Shown here: positions 16,850-17,500 of the stretch, in pieces
Numbering within the stretch: the stretch's first letter is position 1
How the letters are laid out: each line of letters begins with the position of its first letter
NCBI GenBank assembly: GCA_012295275.1
Contig: CM022674.1
Coordinates: 7,436,436 to 7,453,935, forward strand
Reading direction: 5' to 3'
Origin: Chrysomallon squamiferum
Taxonomy: Eukaryota; Mollusca; Gastropoda; Neomphalida; Peltospiridae
DNA length: 17,500 bases
Position numbers and translations under genes: made by a program
Notes under the pieces: generated by a model
What the model saw: the letters and a program-made list of their open reading frames with translations, nothing else
Databases searched by the model: none
Told to the model about the DNA's origin: nothing

Positions 16850-17360
16850 AGGTTAAAATTGTGGCAGCACTTTTCGGTTCACCACTGCGGAAATTCTGTT
16901 GATGCGTGTAATGGAAATTCTGCAGCATCAGCAGCAGTTATCTTCCCTGTTTGATCTCAATTTTCTTACTTTCCAACAAAGGAAGAAACTCTTAGAAACG
17001 TTTCTCCAACGCGTATGGTTCGTTTGGCGATATCGTATTACGGCGATTTCGTACATAGTTTATTAGCATGCTGGGCAAAATTTTCATCCAATAATATGCT
17101 AGTAATGAAATAAGCTCGAAGCGTCAAAGTTGTAATTGATTGGAAACCATCTCAAAGGGGACAACAGGCGCGCTGGCGAACGAGATTGTTTAAAGAATGT
17201 TCTCGTGTTCATTATCCAAGCACGCTATCGTGTAATACAATTATCAGACGAACGGAGTATTATTTGTGGTGGAAAACGCGGTCTAGACCCCTCATCTAAG
17301 CTAGTTATCTTTGCAAAATGAATATTTGAACAATTTTCAACACGCAAAGATAAGCAGATT
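16850..17360. other. Complex sequence with a small unrecognised ORF
   Basis: A 54-codon plus-strand frame (16902-17066, MRVMEILQHQQQLSS...) is Gln-rich at its start and ends AISYIVY. The frame is open upstream back to a TAA near 16853. A second frame occupies 17136-17321. I recognise neither. GGCGATATCGTA (17026) and GGCGATTTCGTA (17042) form a near-exact direct repeat. It may be an exon of a neighbouring gene or chance. Confidence 0.25.
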
Positions 17361-17366
17361 TGTAAT

Positions 17367-17409
17367 TATTTGCCATTTCTTGGCAAATACTTTTTTTTTT
17401 TTTTTTTTT
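17367..17409. repeat. Perfect hairpin followed by a T19 run
   Basis: TATTTGCCA (17367-17375) pairs exactly with TGGCAAATA (17381-17389) across a 5-base loop, and one base later a run of 19 T begins (17391-17409). Confidence 0.6.
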
Positions 17410-17500
17410 CGTTCTGTTCCAAAGCGAACCTTAGAGAATTAAAGAAATAGATTAAAGTTTTTATTTATCTCCGTCACAACTGTTGCGAATTTCCGATTAA

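Overview
The window is invertebrate nuclear DNA. It is AT-rich, crowded with microsatellites, and holds one intron-split gene with canonical GT-AG junctions. A mollusc, possibly a gastropod, is my best guess. It rests on the microsatellite style and on one short motif (about 9741-9754) like one I remember from mollusc repeats, so it is an inference. Nothing is prokaryotic: there are no operons, ribosome binding sites, CRISPR arrays or phage genes.

The only gene I can recognise is a complete plus-strand ALDH4A1 orthologue, mitochondrial delta-1-pyrroline-5-carboxylate (glutamate gamma-semialdehyde) dehydrogenase, the last enzyme of proline breakdown to glutamate. I resolved 15 coding exons between 397/409 and 7778. 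They join in phase to 563 codons counted from the ATG at 409, once a frameshift in exon 8 is allowed for. Exon 1 (409-452) is tiny, encodes most of the transit peptide, and is separated from exon 2 by a 1007-base intron. The catalytic Cys falls in exon 10 and the general-base Glu codon is split between exons 9 and 10. As the sequence stands, exon 8 has a net 2-base deletion (or 1-base insertion) in a C-run near 4651-4657, giving a stop at 4699. No other exon is damaged, which fits a sequence error or a recent null allele better than an old pseudogene.

Layout: 1-408 is a CpG-bearing promoter/5' leader. 409-7778 is the gene, with CpG-poor introns that carry TATG, CA, TA, GACA and ATT repeats. 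7779 to about 8900 is the 3' UTR with several AATAAA signals, the last at 8873. About 8900-12700 is very AT-rich, CpG-poor DNA with no gene. About 12750-17500 has CpGs again and several GC-richer islands separated by long simple repeats. Its promoter-like signals (CRE, ETS-like, E-boxes, a TATA-like box near 15.2-15.8 kb; a CRE pair near 16.8 kb) suggest the edge of a neighbouring gene, but I recognise no coding region there.

I found no undescribed multi-gene system. The items most worth checking are the exon 8 frameshift, the CpG domain structure, the unexplained promoter-like island at 15.2-15.8 kb and a few perfect inverted repeats.
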